From positions 5,416,883 through 5,480,882 of the forward strand of contig ML660211.1 of the NCBI GenBank assembly GCA_007570785.1: DNA of 64,000 nt. The letters are read 5' to 3'. Below the pieces are notes generated by a model. It worked only from the letters and a program-made list of their open reading frames with translations. It was not told where the DNA came from and did not search any database. Both the position numbers and the translations under genes were made by a program. Numbering within the stretch: the stretch's first letter is position 1; each line of letters opens with the position of its first letter. Of this stretch, positions 11,807-22,679 are shown in pieces. Source of the stretch: Antilocapra americana (Eukaryota; Chordata; Mammalia; Artiodactyla; Antilocapridae).

Positions 11807-12621
11807 AGCCTAATGGAAAATCAGTATTCAGCATTTTACCAAAACAGGATTTTCTCACAATAAAGAAAAGCTTCTACATGTTAAGAAGATAAGCCATTCA
11901 TCTTTTATTATGATTTCTTCTCTCATATTTTTTATGAGATATTGAGTGGAAACTAGCTTTCTATGGCTTTTGTTTATTTTGCTTATGTTTTGGTTTGTTT
12001 TGTTTACAGTATAGCGGCTTACATCACAAATTATATGTAACTAAAACATATCACTGTCACTCTTCAGAATAATGAGGTTAGAGGATGCTAAATGCTTCTG
12101 AAAGGTATAGGTTCAGGGATAGTAACTCTATAAAAACATGTGAAGCAGAAGGCACAAGATTTCTCAAAACAGCGTTAGACACTAGAAAAAAATAGAGCAA
12201 CTTCCTCAAATTTCTAAGGAAACATGATTTCCAGCCAGAACTACATATACAGAGAAAGGATTAATCAGACAGATAAGAAGAAATAAAAATATTTTTAATC
12301 CTAAAACAACTTAGAAAATTATTCTTATGTACCCTTTCTTAGGACACAGTTCAAGAAAACAAAAACAGGAACCCAAGAAATACTGTCTACAGCACTGTAG
12401 AGATATCAAGGGAAGTATAATATCAAAATCTTACTAGTGTTCAAAGTATATTAGTCAATGTGCTGTAGAATATCTATCCTACATTACAGAGTACTCCAGA
12501 AAGTAATATTTATGGCAATTAAGTTCTTTTTTAAATAGATTTTTATTTAAAATATATAGCTCACTTCTTTTCTGGGTTTGTAGTTTGTGACCAATTTGAT
12601 TACGTAGTCTTTGGACTGACA
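11807..12621. other. No recognised feature
   Basis: About 0.8 kb of A+T-rich DNA with no supported ORF or nameable repeat. Confidence 0.45.
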
Positions 12622-12690
12622 TATAGAAGAGATGGGAAGGGGATTCAGGAGGGAGGGGACATATGTATACCTGTGGATGATTAATGATCT
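12622..12690 (+). mobile_element. Short L1 3' UTR remnant
   Basis: The order GGGGATTCAGGAGGGAGGGG then ACATATGTATACCTGTGG resembles the G-rich end of the L1 3' UTR seen complete elsewhere in this window. At under 70 bp the assignment is tentative. Confidence 0.5.
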
Positions 12691-12817
12691 ACCAAATTTC
12701 TTTGGCATGCAGTTAATGATCTTGCATAATTTTTTTTCTTTAACAATATTGAACAAAAATAAAAAAAAAAAGGTATGGGAACCAGTTGTCATTTTATGCC
12801 TGCCTATCATTTTGAAG

Positions 12818-13034
12818 TGAGTGAGCGAAAATCACTCAGTCATGTCCGACTCTTTGTGACCCCATGGACTGTAGTATGTGGAGCTCCTCTGTCCATCGAA
12901 TCCTCCAAGCAAGAATACTGAAGTGGGTAGCCATTCATTCCCCTTTATTCAGCGGATCTTCCTGAGCCAGAGATTGAACCTGGGTCTTCTGAATTACAAG
13001 CAGATTCTTTATCATTTGAGCTACGAGGGAAGCC
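12818..13034 (-). mobile_element. Bov-tA SINE (antisense)
   Basis: Antisense Bov-tA: TCACTCAGTCATGTCCGACT, GACCCCATGGACTGTAG, GAGCTACGAGGGAAGCCC. A TTTGAA word on both sides (near 12811 and 13036) may be a short TSD. Confidence 0.88.
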
Positions 13035-13403
13035 CTTTGAAATATTTGTCAAATATTAATAAATATTTTATTTGTTATATTTTGTCAAATGTTTGTCAAA
13101 ATTGACAAAAATAACTTTTCAAATATGTGGGAATATTTTCATGTTATGATTTTCCATCTTTTCATGTGTGTATTTAAAAACTCATGTTTCTGGTTATCTT
13201 TTAGCTAAAACAAATGCAAACTGCCTAGATTTTCAAAACTGCATGCATTTATAAAAGAGTAGGATTTGGAAGTTAAGGTAAACTAACCTTGGACAAAACT
13301 TCCGTTATTTTCCGGCTAAGAGTAGTGAAAGTGACAATAATAGCAAATGCCTAGTAGTTACAAAATTGAAATTTTAATAAATACATTTACTGTAGGTTAA
13401 TAT
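13035..13403. other. No recognised feature
   Basis: A+T-rich, including short TTTGTCAAA repeats at about 13045-13105. No gene or known repeat identified. Confidence 0.45.
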
Positions 13404-13419
13404 TAAAATGGTAGAATGA
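13404..13419 (+). repeat. Left target-site duplication of the long L1
   Basis: TAAAATGGTAGAATGA is repeated exactly at 18850-18865. The first T of the right copy could belong to the L1 tail, so the true TSD is 15 or 16 bp. Confidence 0.95.
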
Positions 13420-13430
13420 GAGGAGAAACT

Positions 13431-13439
13431 AAGATGGCG
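13431..13439 (+). promoter_or_regulatory. YY1-like site at L1 5' end
   Basis: AAGATGGCG lies 12 bp inside the L1 5' end. The human L1 promoter has a YY1 site in a similar position that sets the transcription start. Function here is inferred from that parallel. Confidence 0.55.
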
Positions 13440-13726
13440 AAGGAATAGGACGGGGAGAACACTCTCTCCCCAACAAATATACCAAAAGAACTTTTAAAGG
13501 CAGAGCAAACTCCAAAAAACAGGAACTGAATGTTGGCAGAGGACATCGGGCATCTGGAGAGGCGACCCATTGCCGACGTGAGGAGTAACAGTGAGGAAAC
13601 CTAGACTCACCCACCAGAAAACCACACAAGCCTTTCCATCCAGGAAACTTCGACAAACCACGCATCCAACCCCTCCCATAGAGAGGAATCCCCACAATAA
13701 AGGGACAACACAGCAAGATAAACAAG

Positions 13727-14649
13727 ATGAAAAGGCAGAGAAATACCCAGCAAGTAAAGGAACAGGATAAATACCCCCTAGACCAAACAAAAGACGAAGA
13801 GATAGGAAGTCTACCTGACAAAGAATTCTGAATAATGATAGTGAAAATGATCCAAAACCTGGAAAATAAGTTGGAGTTGCAGCTCAATAACCTGCAGGCA
13901 AGGATTGAGAAGATGCAGGTAAGCTTTAACAAGGACTTAGAAGAAATGAAAAAGAGACAAAATACAATGAATAATGCAATAATGAGATCAAAAACACCCT
14001 GGAGGGAACCAACAGTAGAATAACAGAGATAGAAGACAGAATAAGTGAGGTAGAAGACAGAATGGCAGAAATAAATGAAACAGAAAGGAAAAATGAAAAA
14101 AGAATTAAAAGAAATGAAGACAATCTTAGAGACCTCTGGGACAATATTAAACGCACCAATATTTGAATCATAGGAGTCCCAGAAGAAGACAAAAAGAAAG
14201 ACCATCAGAAAATTCTTGAAGAGATAATTGTAGAAAACTTCCCTAAATTGGGGAAGCAAATAGCCACTCAGGTCCAAGAAACACAGAGAATCCCAAATAG
14301 AATGAACCCCAAGCGGGACACCCCAAGACACATATTAATCAAATTGGCAAATATCAAATACAAAGACCAAATATTAAAAGCAGCAAGGGAGAAGCAAAAG
14401 ATAACTCACAAGGGGAATCCCATAAGGATAACAGCTGATCTCTCAACAGAAACGCTTCAGGCCAGAAGGGAATGGCAAAACATACTTAAAGTCATGGAAG
14501 AAAACAATCTACAACCCCGACTACTGTACCCAGCAAGGATCTCATTCAAATTTGAAGGAGAATTCAAAATTTTCTCAGACAACCAGAAACTGAGAGAATT
14601 CAGCAACACCAAACCAGCCCTCCAACGAATGCTAAAGGAACTTGCCTAG
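13727..14649 (+). pseudogene. L1 ORF1 (RNA-binding chaperone), broken
   Basis: ORF1p forms trimers through a coiled coil and coats L1 RNA with its RRM and C-terminal domains. The expected start is ATG 13727 (MKRQRNTQQVKEQDKY). A TGA at 13829-13831 ends that frame after 34 codons, and the same frame resumes through a coiled-coil-like segment (ENKLELQLNNLQARIEKMQ, 13859-13915). A one-base loss near 13976 shifts the frame. In the new frame a charged helix continues (EIEDRISEVEDRMAEINE), then a TGA at 14164-14166, then GVPEED near 14177. The remaining C-terminal part is open from 14248 to 14649 and holds REKQKITHKG, RREWQNIL and LQPRLLYPARISF, typical of the ORF1p RRM/CTD. Total length without the breaks is about 307 codons, close to the family norm. 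The protein cannot be made intact. Confidence 0.92.
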
Positions 14650-14700
14650 ATAGGAAACACTGATGGGATAGATAATCTGGAACCCAAAACAATAAAATAA

Positions 14701-17700
14701 ATGGCAGCGAGATCATACTTATCAATAATTACCTTAAATGTAAACGGGCTGAATGCCCCAACCAAAAGAGAAAGATTGGCCGATTGGATACAGAAACAAG
14801 ACCCCTATATATGTTGTCTACAAGAGACCCACCTCAAACCTAGGGACACATATAGACTGAAAGTTAAAGGCTGGAAAAAGATATTCCATGCAAATAAAGA
14901 CCAAAAGAAAGCAGGAGTGGCAATACTCATATCTGATAAAGTAGACTTTAAAATAAAGGCAGTGAAAAGAGATAAAGATGGACATTACATAATGATCAAA
15001 GGATCAATCGAGGAAGAAGAAATAACAATTATAAATATTTATGCACCTAACATAGGAGCTCCACAATATGTAAGGCAAATGCTAACAAATATGAAAGGGG
15101 AAATCAACAACAACACAATAATAGCAGGAGACTTTAATACACCACTCACACCAATGGATAGATCAACTAGACAGAAAAGTAACAAGGAAATTCAAACTTT
15201 AAATGAAACAATAGACCAACTAGACCTAATTGATATCTATAGGTCATTCCACCCCAAAACAAGGAATTTCACCTTTTTCTCAAGTGCACACGGGACCTTC
15301 TCCAGGATAGATCATATCCTGGCCCATAAATCTAACCTTGATAAATTCAAAAATATTGAAATCATCCCAAGCATCTTTTCTGACCACAATGCAGTGAGAT
15401 TAGATATCAACTACAGGAGAAAACCTCTCAAAACTTCCAACATATGGAGGCTCAACAACACACTGCTGAATAACCAACAAATCGCAGAAGAAATTAAAAA
15501 TGAAATTCAGTTATGCATGGAAAAGAATGAAAATGAAAACACAACAGCTCAAAACCTATGGGACACTGTGAAAGCAATGCTAAGGGGAAAGTTCATAGCA
15601 ATACAAGCTCACCTCAGGAAACAAGAAAAAAATCAAATAAATGACCTTACTTTACACCTAAAGCAACTAGAAAGGGAAGATATGCAGAAGCCCAGGTCTA
15701 GTAGAAGGAAAGAAATCTTAAAGATCAGGGCAGAAATAAATGCAAAGGAATCAAAAGTGACCATAGCAAAAATTAACCAAGCCAAAAGCTGGTTCTTTGA
15801 GAAGATAAATAAAATTGACAAACCATTAGCCAGACTCATCAAGAAACAAAGGGAGAGGAACCAAATCAACAGAATTAGAAATGAAAACGGAGAGATCACA
15901 ACAGAAAACATAGAAATACAAAGGATCATAAGAGACTATTATCAGCAACTATATGCAAATAAACTGGACAACCTGGATGAAATGGACAAATTCCTAGAAA
16001 AGTATAACTTTCCAAGACTAAACCAGGAAGAGATAGAAAATATTAATAGACCCATCACAAGCACAGAAATTGAAACCGTAATCAGAAATCTTCCAAAAAA
16101 CAAAAGCCCAGGACCAGATGGCTTCACAGCTGAATTCTACCAAAAATTTAGAGAAGAGCTAACACCTATTCTACTCAAACTCTTCCAGGAAACTGCAAAC
16201 GAAGGTAAACTTCCAAACTCATTCTATGAGGCCTCCATCACCCTAATTTCAAAACCCGGCAAAGATGCCACAAAAAAAGAAAACTACAGGCCAATATCAC
16301 TGATGAACTTAGATGCAAAAATCCTCAACAAAATTCTAGCAAATAGAATCAACAACACATCAAAAAGATCATACATCATGATCAAGTAGGCTTTATCCCA
16401 GGGATGCAAGGATTCTTCAATATTCGTAAATCGATCAATGTAATACACCACATTAACAAACTGAAAAATAAAAATCACATGATTATCTCAATAGATGCAG
16501 AGAAAGCCTTTGACAAAATTCAACATCCATTTATGATAAAAACCCTCCAAAAAGTAGGAATAGAAGGAACATACCTCAACATAATAAAAGCTATATATGA
16601 CAAACCCACAGCAAACATTATCCTCAATGGTGAAAAGCTGGAAGCATTCCCCCTGAAATCAGGAACAAGACAAGGGTGCCCACCCTCACCACTACTTTTC
16701 AACATAGTTTTGGACGTTCTGGCCACAGCAATCAGAGCAGATAAAGAAATCAAAGGAATACAGATTGGAAAAGAAGAAGTAAAACTCTCTCTGTTTGCAG
16801 ATGACATGATCCTCTATATTGAAAACCCTAAAGACTCTACGAGAAAATTACTAGAGCTAATCAGTGAATATAGCAAAGTTTCAGGATACAAAATCAACAC
16901 ACAGAAATCCCCGGCATTCCTATACACTAACAGTGAGAAATCAGAAAGAGAAATTAAGGAAACAATTCCATTAACCATCAAAACAAAAAGAATAAAATAC
17001 TTAGGAGTATTTCTACCTAAAGAATCAAAAGACTTGTATATAGAAAACTATAGAACACTGATGAAAGAAATCAAGGAGGACACAAACAGATGGAGAAATG
17101 TACCGTGTTCGTGGATTGGAAGAATCAATATAGTGAAAATGAGTATACTACCTAAAGCAATCTATAGATTCAATGCAATTCCTATCAAGCTACCAGAGGT
17201 CTTCTTCAAAGAATTAGAACAAATAATTTCTCAATTTGTATGGAAATACAAAAAACCTCGTATAGCCAAAGCAATCTTGAGAAAGAAGAATGGAACTGGC
17301 GGAATCAACCTACCTGACTTTAAGCTATACTACAAATCCACAGTCATTAAGACAGTATGGTACTGGCACAAAGACAGAAATATAGATCAATGGAACAGAA
17401 TAGAAAGCCCAGAGATAAATCCACGCATCTATGGACACCTTATCTTTGACAAAGGAGGCAAGAATATACAATGGAGAAAAGACAACCTCTTTAACAAGTG
17501 GTGCTGGGAAAACTGGACAGCCACTTGTAAAAGAATGAAACTAGATCACTTTCTAACACCACACACAAAGATAAACTCAAGATGGATCAAAGATCTAAGC
17601 ATAAGACCAGAAACTATAAAACTCCTAGAGGATAACATAGGCAAAACGCTCTCTGATATAATCCAAAGCGGGATACTCCATGACCCACCTCCCAGAATAT

Positions 17701-18518
17701 TGGAAATAAAAACTCGAATAAACAAATGGGACCTAATTAAAATTAAAAGGTTTTGCACAACAAAGGAAACTATAAGCAAGGTGAAAAGACAGCCTTCAGA
17801 ATGGGAGAAAATAATAGCCAATGAAGCAACAGACAAACAATTAATCTCAAAAATATACAAACAACTCCTGCAGCTCCATTCTAGAAAAATAAACAACCCA
17901 ATTAAAAAGTGGGCCAAAGAACTTAACAGACACTTCTCCAAAGAAGATATAAAGATGGCTAACAAACACATGAAAAGATGCTCAACATCACTCATTATCA
18001 GAGAAATGCAAATCAAAACCACAATGAGGTACCACTTTACACCAGTCAGAATGGCTGCCATCCAAAAGTCTACAAGCAATAAATGCTGGAGAGGATGTGA
18101 AGAAAAGGGAACCCTCTTACACTGTTGGTGGGATTGCAAACTAGTACAGCCACTATGGAAAACAGTGTGGAGGTTCCTTAAAAAGCTGCAAATAGACCTG
18201 CCATATGACCCGGCAATCCCACTGCTGGGCATATACACCGAGGAAACCAGAATTGAAAGAGCCACGTGTACCCCAATGTTCATCGCTGCATTGTTTACAA
18301 TAGCTAAGACATGGAAACAACCTAGATGCCCATCAACTGATGAATGGATAAGAAAGCTGTGGTACATATACACAATGGAATATTACGCAGCATTAAAAAA
18401 AAATTCATTTGAAGCAATTCTACTCAGATGGATGAAACTGGAGCCCATTATCCAGAGCGAAGTAAGCCAGAAGCAAAAACAACAATACAGTATATTAACG
18501 CATATATATGTAATTTAG
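14701..18518 (+). pseudogene. L1 ORF2 (endonuclease-reverse transcriptase), one frameshift
   Basis: ORF2p nicks target DNA and reverse-transcribes L1 RNA at the nick. From ATG 14701 the first frame runs 562 codons to a TAG at 16387-16389. The APE-like endonuclease keeps its catalytic landmarks: TLNVNGLN near residue 12, CLQETHL near 40, NIYAPN near 112, GDFNTPL near 143, RIDHIL near 203 and SDHNAV near 228. RT blocks [13 protein letters not shown] and YRPISLMN follow. A single-base loss near 16350 shifts the frame. In the new frame the coding continues without a stop to 18518: [26 protein letters not shown], the catalytic FADD (ADD at 16797-16805), and a C-terminal cysteine motif of the form CX3CX7HX4C near 18085-18140. 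Apart from this lesion the length (about 1,270 codons) matches L1 ORF2. Confidence 0.95.
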
Positions 18519-18849
18519 AAAGACAGTAACGGGAACCCAACATGGGAGACAACAAAAGGAACGCAGATGTATAGAATAGACTCGTGGACTTTGTGGATGA
18601 GGGTATGGGTGGGATGATATGGGAGAAGGGCATTGAAGCATGTTAATTGTCATGTGTCTAATCAATCGCCAGGCCACGATTGATGCTCGGGACTGGTGCA
18701 GCGAGATTTCCCGGCGGGGAGGGAGGAGGGAGGGGGGTTCCGGAGGGGAAGCATATGTAAACCCATGGTGATATCATGACATTGTATAGCAAAAACAATT
18801 TTAAAAAAATTAAAAAAAAATAAAATAATATGTAAAAAAAATAATAAAA
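18519..18849 (+). other. L1 3' UTR with G-rich block and A-rich tail
   Basis: Contains GGGTGGGATGATATGGGAGA, a run of G tracts at 18714-18748 able in principle to form a G-quadruplex, and an interrupted A-rich tail (about 18800-18849). Confidence 0.88.
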
Positions 18850-18865
18850 TAAAATGGTAGAATGA
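18850..18865 (+). repeat. Right target-site duplication of the long L1
   Basis: Exact copy of TAAAATGGTAGAATGA at 13404-13419. Confidence 0.95.
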
Positions 18866-19120
18866 TAAAATTAACACACGAATATGAATCAATCCCAGAG
18901 ATGGTTGAAAGCTTTCAGAAAAAGTATCTGTTGGCTGAACTCCGTAACCATTGTTACAATCTTTCCACATATTTATAGTGAGGTACTATTGTTCAAATCC
19001 ACTTTTTCCCTATACAAGTGGCTGCTGAAAATCAGATACAAGTTTAGACTTCTAGTGCTATTTTATAGCTTCTCAAGTAGAGCAAAAATAATTCAAATTT
19101 AATCATCTGCACGCAGTTTA

Positions 19121-19815
19121 TCTGGGGCTTCCCAGGTGACACTAGTGGTAAAGAATCCACCTGCCAATGCAGGTGAAGCAAGAGATGCAGGTTCAATCCG
19201 GGGTCGGGAAAACCCCCCTGGAGGTGTATTGCCGATCCTATTGTGATGCCAATTGTCTCACTGTATCCTACCATACCCAATGTTCACTGAAACCAAGGTA
19301 GGCAAGCCGGGAGCTAAGAGACTGGAAGAAGACTCCAGGAGCTGTAGGAACTGTAGACAGGTTTATTTTCTCCTGGCTATTGCAGCAGCTGTAGCCGCAG
19401 CCATGGCATAACTTAACGCAATCCATCCCCTCTCCTGCTTGGCTTAGCAGCGGTAGCGGTAGACACACTGTATTCTCTCCTCTCATGGCTGACCCAATAG
19501 ACACAGCCATGATACAGCATTAATGCAGCCTCCTTCTAGATGGGGCAAGCATGTGCATAATGCACAAAGTAACCTGTGACGAAGCAAGGACCTCCGAATG
19601 CACATGTGCAGTGCTACCAGTGCTCTCAGCTGTTACACAGTCATTATTTACAAAACATGGGTGAGAGAGCCTGAACATGCCTCTTGGCTAATTTGCTCTC
19701 TACCCACACACAGCAACCCGCTCCAGTATTCTTGCCTGGAGAATGCTATGGACAGAGAGACCTGTCAGGCTAGAGTCCATGGAGTCACAAAGAGAGAAGC
19801 CTGGCACACACACAG
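19121..19815 (+). mobile_element. Bov-tA SINE split by an LTR-like insertion
   Basis: The tRNA-like head (GGGGCTTCCCAGGTGAC, AATCCACCTGCCAATGCAGG, a B box mutated to GGTTCAATCC) lies at 19125-19224. The 3' half (CAACCCGCTCCAGTATTC to GTCACAAAGAGAGAAGCC) lies at about 19712-19815. Between them are about 490 bp of unrelated sequence. About 10 bp of SINE consensus is missing at the junction. Confidence 0.85.
19225..19711 (-). mobile_element. LTR-like segment (endogenous retrovirus class), probably minus strand
   Basis: This segment interrupts the SINE and shows LTR traits on the minus strand: it starts TGTGTGGG and ends CAATACA, and carries AATAAA (complement TTTATT at 19362-19367) in its 3' part. 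No gag, pol or env sequence is present, so it would be a solo or truncated LTR. No short TSD was found, and the exact 3' boundary could instead lie near 19254. Family assignment is uncertain. Confidence 0.55.
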
Positions 19816-19844
19816 TTGATTTCTGTTGTACATGGTTAAACTTA

Positions 19845-20046
19845 GAGCTTCCTGGTGGCTCAGCTGGTACAGCATCTGCCTGCAATGTGGGAGACTTGGG
19901 TTCGATCCCTGGGTTGGGATGATCCCCTGGAGAAGGGAAAGGCTACCCACTCTGGTATTCTGGCCTGGAGAATTCCATGGACTGTGTAGTCCATGGAGCT
20001 GCAAAGAGTCAGACATGACTGAGCAAGTTTCACTTTCACTTAACTA
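19845..20046 (+). mobile_element. Bov-tA SINE (sense) with short TSD
   Basis: A sense Bov-tA with a well-preserved head, CTTGCCTG-type core (here CTGGCCTGGAGAATTCC) and an AAAGAGTCAGACATGACTG tail. GTTAAACTTA at 19835-19844 and GTTAAATTTA at 20047-20056 differ by one base and look like the TSD. Confidence 0.9.
19857..19909 (+). promoter_or_regulatory. Internal RNA polymerase III A and B boxes of the SINE
   Basis: TGGCTCAGCTGG (19857-19867) fits an A box and GGTTCGATCCC (19899-19909) is a perfect B box, both inherited from the tRNA ancestor. Activity at this locus is not shown by the sequence. Confidence 0.7.
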
Positions 20047-20056
20047 GTTAAATTTA

Positions 20057-22428
20057 AAGAGCTAAAATATACTTTATTTAGAGTAGTGATTTTCACCTCT
20101 CTCTGCTTCTAAAAGTTTTTCTACAATTACTGTCAGGGAAATAATGTCTGAGAATATCAGGAGAGTTTTAATAACAGTTAAATAGTTAAATAGAATAAGA
20201 GGTGTTCCCTAGAACATCTCTTTATTGAATGACTCACCACAGAAACTTGAGGTCACAAAGCAAGATAGCAATAGTATAATGTACGGCAAAGACTGCCAAA
20301 AGAATACTTGATGTACTTGATAGGGTTTCCTAAATTTGAGAATTGCATTTGTCTGAAGAAGGTATGGTTTTTAAACAGCAACAAAAATCTAAAAGCATGA
20401 ATAAATAGATTTTGCTATTACAATAGAAATGATATTTTTTTTCCCTCTGTTTTGCAGTGGCTATTTCCATAGGAAAATAAAGTAAAGAACATTTGATTTC
20501 GAGGTCAGATCTCTCTGTTCAGTAGACTTGGAGATTTGCCATACTGTGGATTCCCACTTCATCTAGAGATGGGACTTCATGAAGGACTGAAAGGTAAAAC
20601 AAAAAACAAACAAACAAACAAACAAACAAACAAACAAAAAAAACCCAGCTGGTAATCCACTGGGTGCAGTGAATTTTTTGAGAAATAAATATTGTGCCCT
20701 AATTCTCATCTTACCCATCCATGACTGACCTTCCTCTTTGCTGAAACAATTTTCAAAAGAAAGAATGATTATCTTTTCAACTCTAGAGCATACAGGTGAT
20801 CCAAGAAAGTTTATTTTTGGCTTCACATGTGGTGATACACTATTAAAGGAGGACAGTGTTGCCACTTCCAGGTATGGAAACCCATTTCTCCATCTTGATG
20901 GTGGAAGAGTTTAGGTATAGAGTTCCAGCAAGAATTTCAGATTCTCATCACAATCATCAACCACAGTAATCAAGTTCAGAAATTTTCTGACAGTGCAAAA
21001 CTTCCTTCGGTAACTACACAATGTGAATTCAACAGTTGTGTAAACAATTTAAAAATTAAATCTATTGGATTTTGTTATACATGCTAGTAATCTTTACACA
21101 TAGCCAGGATGAGTATCAAGAGAATTTAAGTTTATGCATTCTCATTCCTTTTCAATATACAGGATATAAAAGAGAAAAAGCTGACTTGAGTGGATTATTT
21201 ATTTATTTTGCCAATTATGATGGGAAATGATTCCTTTTAGTAATAAATTTCTTTCTCAATCCTTTCACAATAGGTCTTTTGGGAGACTAGAGGAGCTGTA
21301 TGAAGAAAACATAATAATAACAGCAACATCTTCACAACAATCTTGAAAACATCAAAAGCATATTGAATCTCAAAGTTTATACCCTTTGATGAAAGTAAGC
21401 ATGTAAAAATGTAATTCCATCAATTATTGTTTTATGCAAATTTGGTCACATTAGTGATCCCAACAATATTGATCTTAAGTGATCAAAAGTGATCTTAAGA
21501 AAGTATTAATATCAGTTCACAATAAAAATGGCATTGGAATGCTTCATTAGCACAGATTATATTTTAAAATTAAATGATAAATATGAAGTTATACTTCAAC
21601 ATTTTTGAGAGTTAGTGTATTTAAAACCTTGCTTGCTGATAAATGCTTGCAAAAAATCACAACTGAACTGAAACACATTATTTTGCTTTTAAAAATAGAG
21701 TTTGAAGAATCATTTTAAAGAAAATATTAGATTGATGATTCTTTGATTTTTCAAGCAATCATTTAGAATAAATATGCTTCTTACATCATTTAATGGTGCA
21801 AATGTAGTTTTGCATTTTTTTGCAAAAGTCATCTTATTTATCTCTTCATTAAAGTTTTATTAGAAGTTTCAGTTTTATGTATTTTATCTCTCTAAAGTCA
21901 CATAAAAATGCTACAGAAGTTCAAAATAATTCAGCACTGGGGAAAATGATCAGGATAAATTGTTCTGAATTTGGGAGTGTTCCAATAGGTTAAAAATACT
22001 GATAAATGACTAATAGTCAGTTAGTAAATGTCAACTAAGAAAGAAAATACGTATGCAGAAGATAGCCAGTAACTATCTTTTGTAATTGTTTTAGCAAGTT
22101 TGGGAAAGAGACAGAAAATATAATGTTTCTAATAATGATAAAAGTATTTGGCATTACTTTTGTATATATGTATTTGTGCATTTGGCACATAACTGTATGC
22201 AAACCTAAAATGCTAAAAGAAAATATAATATTTTTTTTCTGGATCTCTATATCCTAGAGTACTTGAACCCTCTAATTCTTGAGGAATTTCAGCTTACATT
22301 AATGACAAAACTTAGTACTTTAAAATTTGATCTCTTAAAGACAAAATATTTCAATAAATTTTGTTATTATAAGGAAATTGAAAGACTTCTTTCAAACAAA
22401 ATTTCTTCTATGGCCATGTGTGGCTATT
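20057..22428. other. No recognised feature except one microsatellite
   Basis: About 2.4 kb of A+T-rich DNA. Apart from the (AAAC)n tract at 20598-20640 I see no repeat family and no plausible gene. A 100-codon antisense ORF at 20563-20865 runs through the microsatellite and is not convincing. Confidence 0.45.
20598..20640. repeat. (AAAC)n microsatellite
   Basis: About eight perfect CAAA units with A-rich ends. Confidence 0.95.
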
Positions 22429-22430
22429 TA

Positions 22431-22509
22431 TTGGCTTGGTCAAAAGTTTCATTTGGTTTTTCCATAACATCTTACAGATAAACCTGACTAAGCTTTTTGA
22501 TCAACTCAA
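22431..22509. mobile_element. Mariner-type palindromic MITE, 79 bp, TA target
   Basis: TTGGCTTGGTCAAAAG at the left end is matched by the complement of CTTTTTGATCAACTCAA at the right end. The inner arms (TTGGTTTTTCC against AGATAAACC) also pair around CATAACATCTTACA. The unit is flanked by TA at 22429-22430 and 22510-22511, the target of Tc1/mariner transposases. This fits the roughly 80 bp mariner-derived MITEs of mammals. Confidence 0.8.
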
Positions 22510-22679
22510 TATATCTGGGAGCACAAAAAAAAAGTGGTTCTTATCTTTCAAGAGATTGCATTTGACTGGAGAAGATAAAGCAATGATCTATTTATGATTC
22601 TTTCTAATGCATAGATATTTGTGTAGATATGAAATATTGTGGGGACAGAGAACACAGAGAAGCACTCCCTGTCTGGGGG

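Larger units (their letters stand above)
13420..18849 (+). mobile_element. Near-full-length L1 retrotransposon
   Basis: A complete L1 architecture lies between perfect TSDs: a short 5' UTR (13420-13726), ORF1 (13727-14649), a 51 bp intergenic spacer, ORF2 (14701-18518), a 3' UTR with a G-rich block (18714-18748) and an A-rich tail. L1 moves by target-primed reverse transcription using its own ORF1 RNA-binding protein and ORF2 endonuclease/reverse transcriptase. Length is about 5.4 kb. The 5' end is intact, because the element begins directly after the TSD with a block containing AAGATGGCG. ORF1 has two stops and one frameshift and ORF2 one frameshift, so the copy cannot encode either full protein as given. 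The mutation load is light, which suggests a moderately young insertion. Confidence 0.96.

Noticed and set aside
13429..14331. 300-codon minus-strand ORF
   Set aside because: It lies antisense to the L1 5' UTR and ORF1. Low-complexity Phe/Leu/Ser-rich translation is the usual shadow of A-rich L1 coding sequence.
17546..18373. 275-codon minus-strand ORF
   Set aside because: Shadow of the L1 ORF2 C-terminal region. The same shadow reappears at 44772-45113 over the second L1 copy.
19857..19909. tRNA gene
   Set aside because: A and B boxes are present, but they belong to a Bov-tA SINE head. No full cloverleaf with an anticodon arm and acceptor stem follows.
20598..20640. Array-like short direct repeats (CRISPR-like)
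   Set aside because: Simple (AAAC)n tract without spacers, in a vertebrate genome context.
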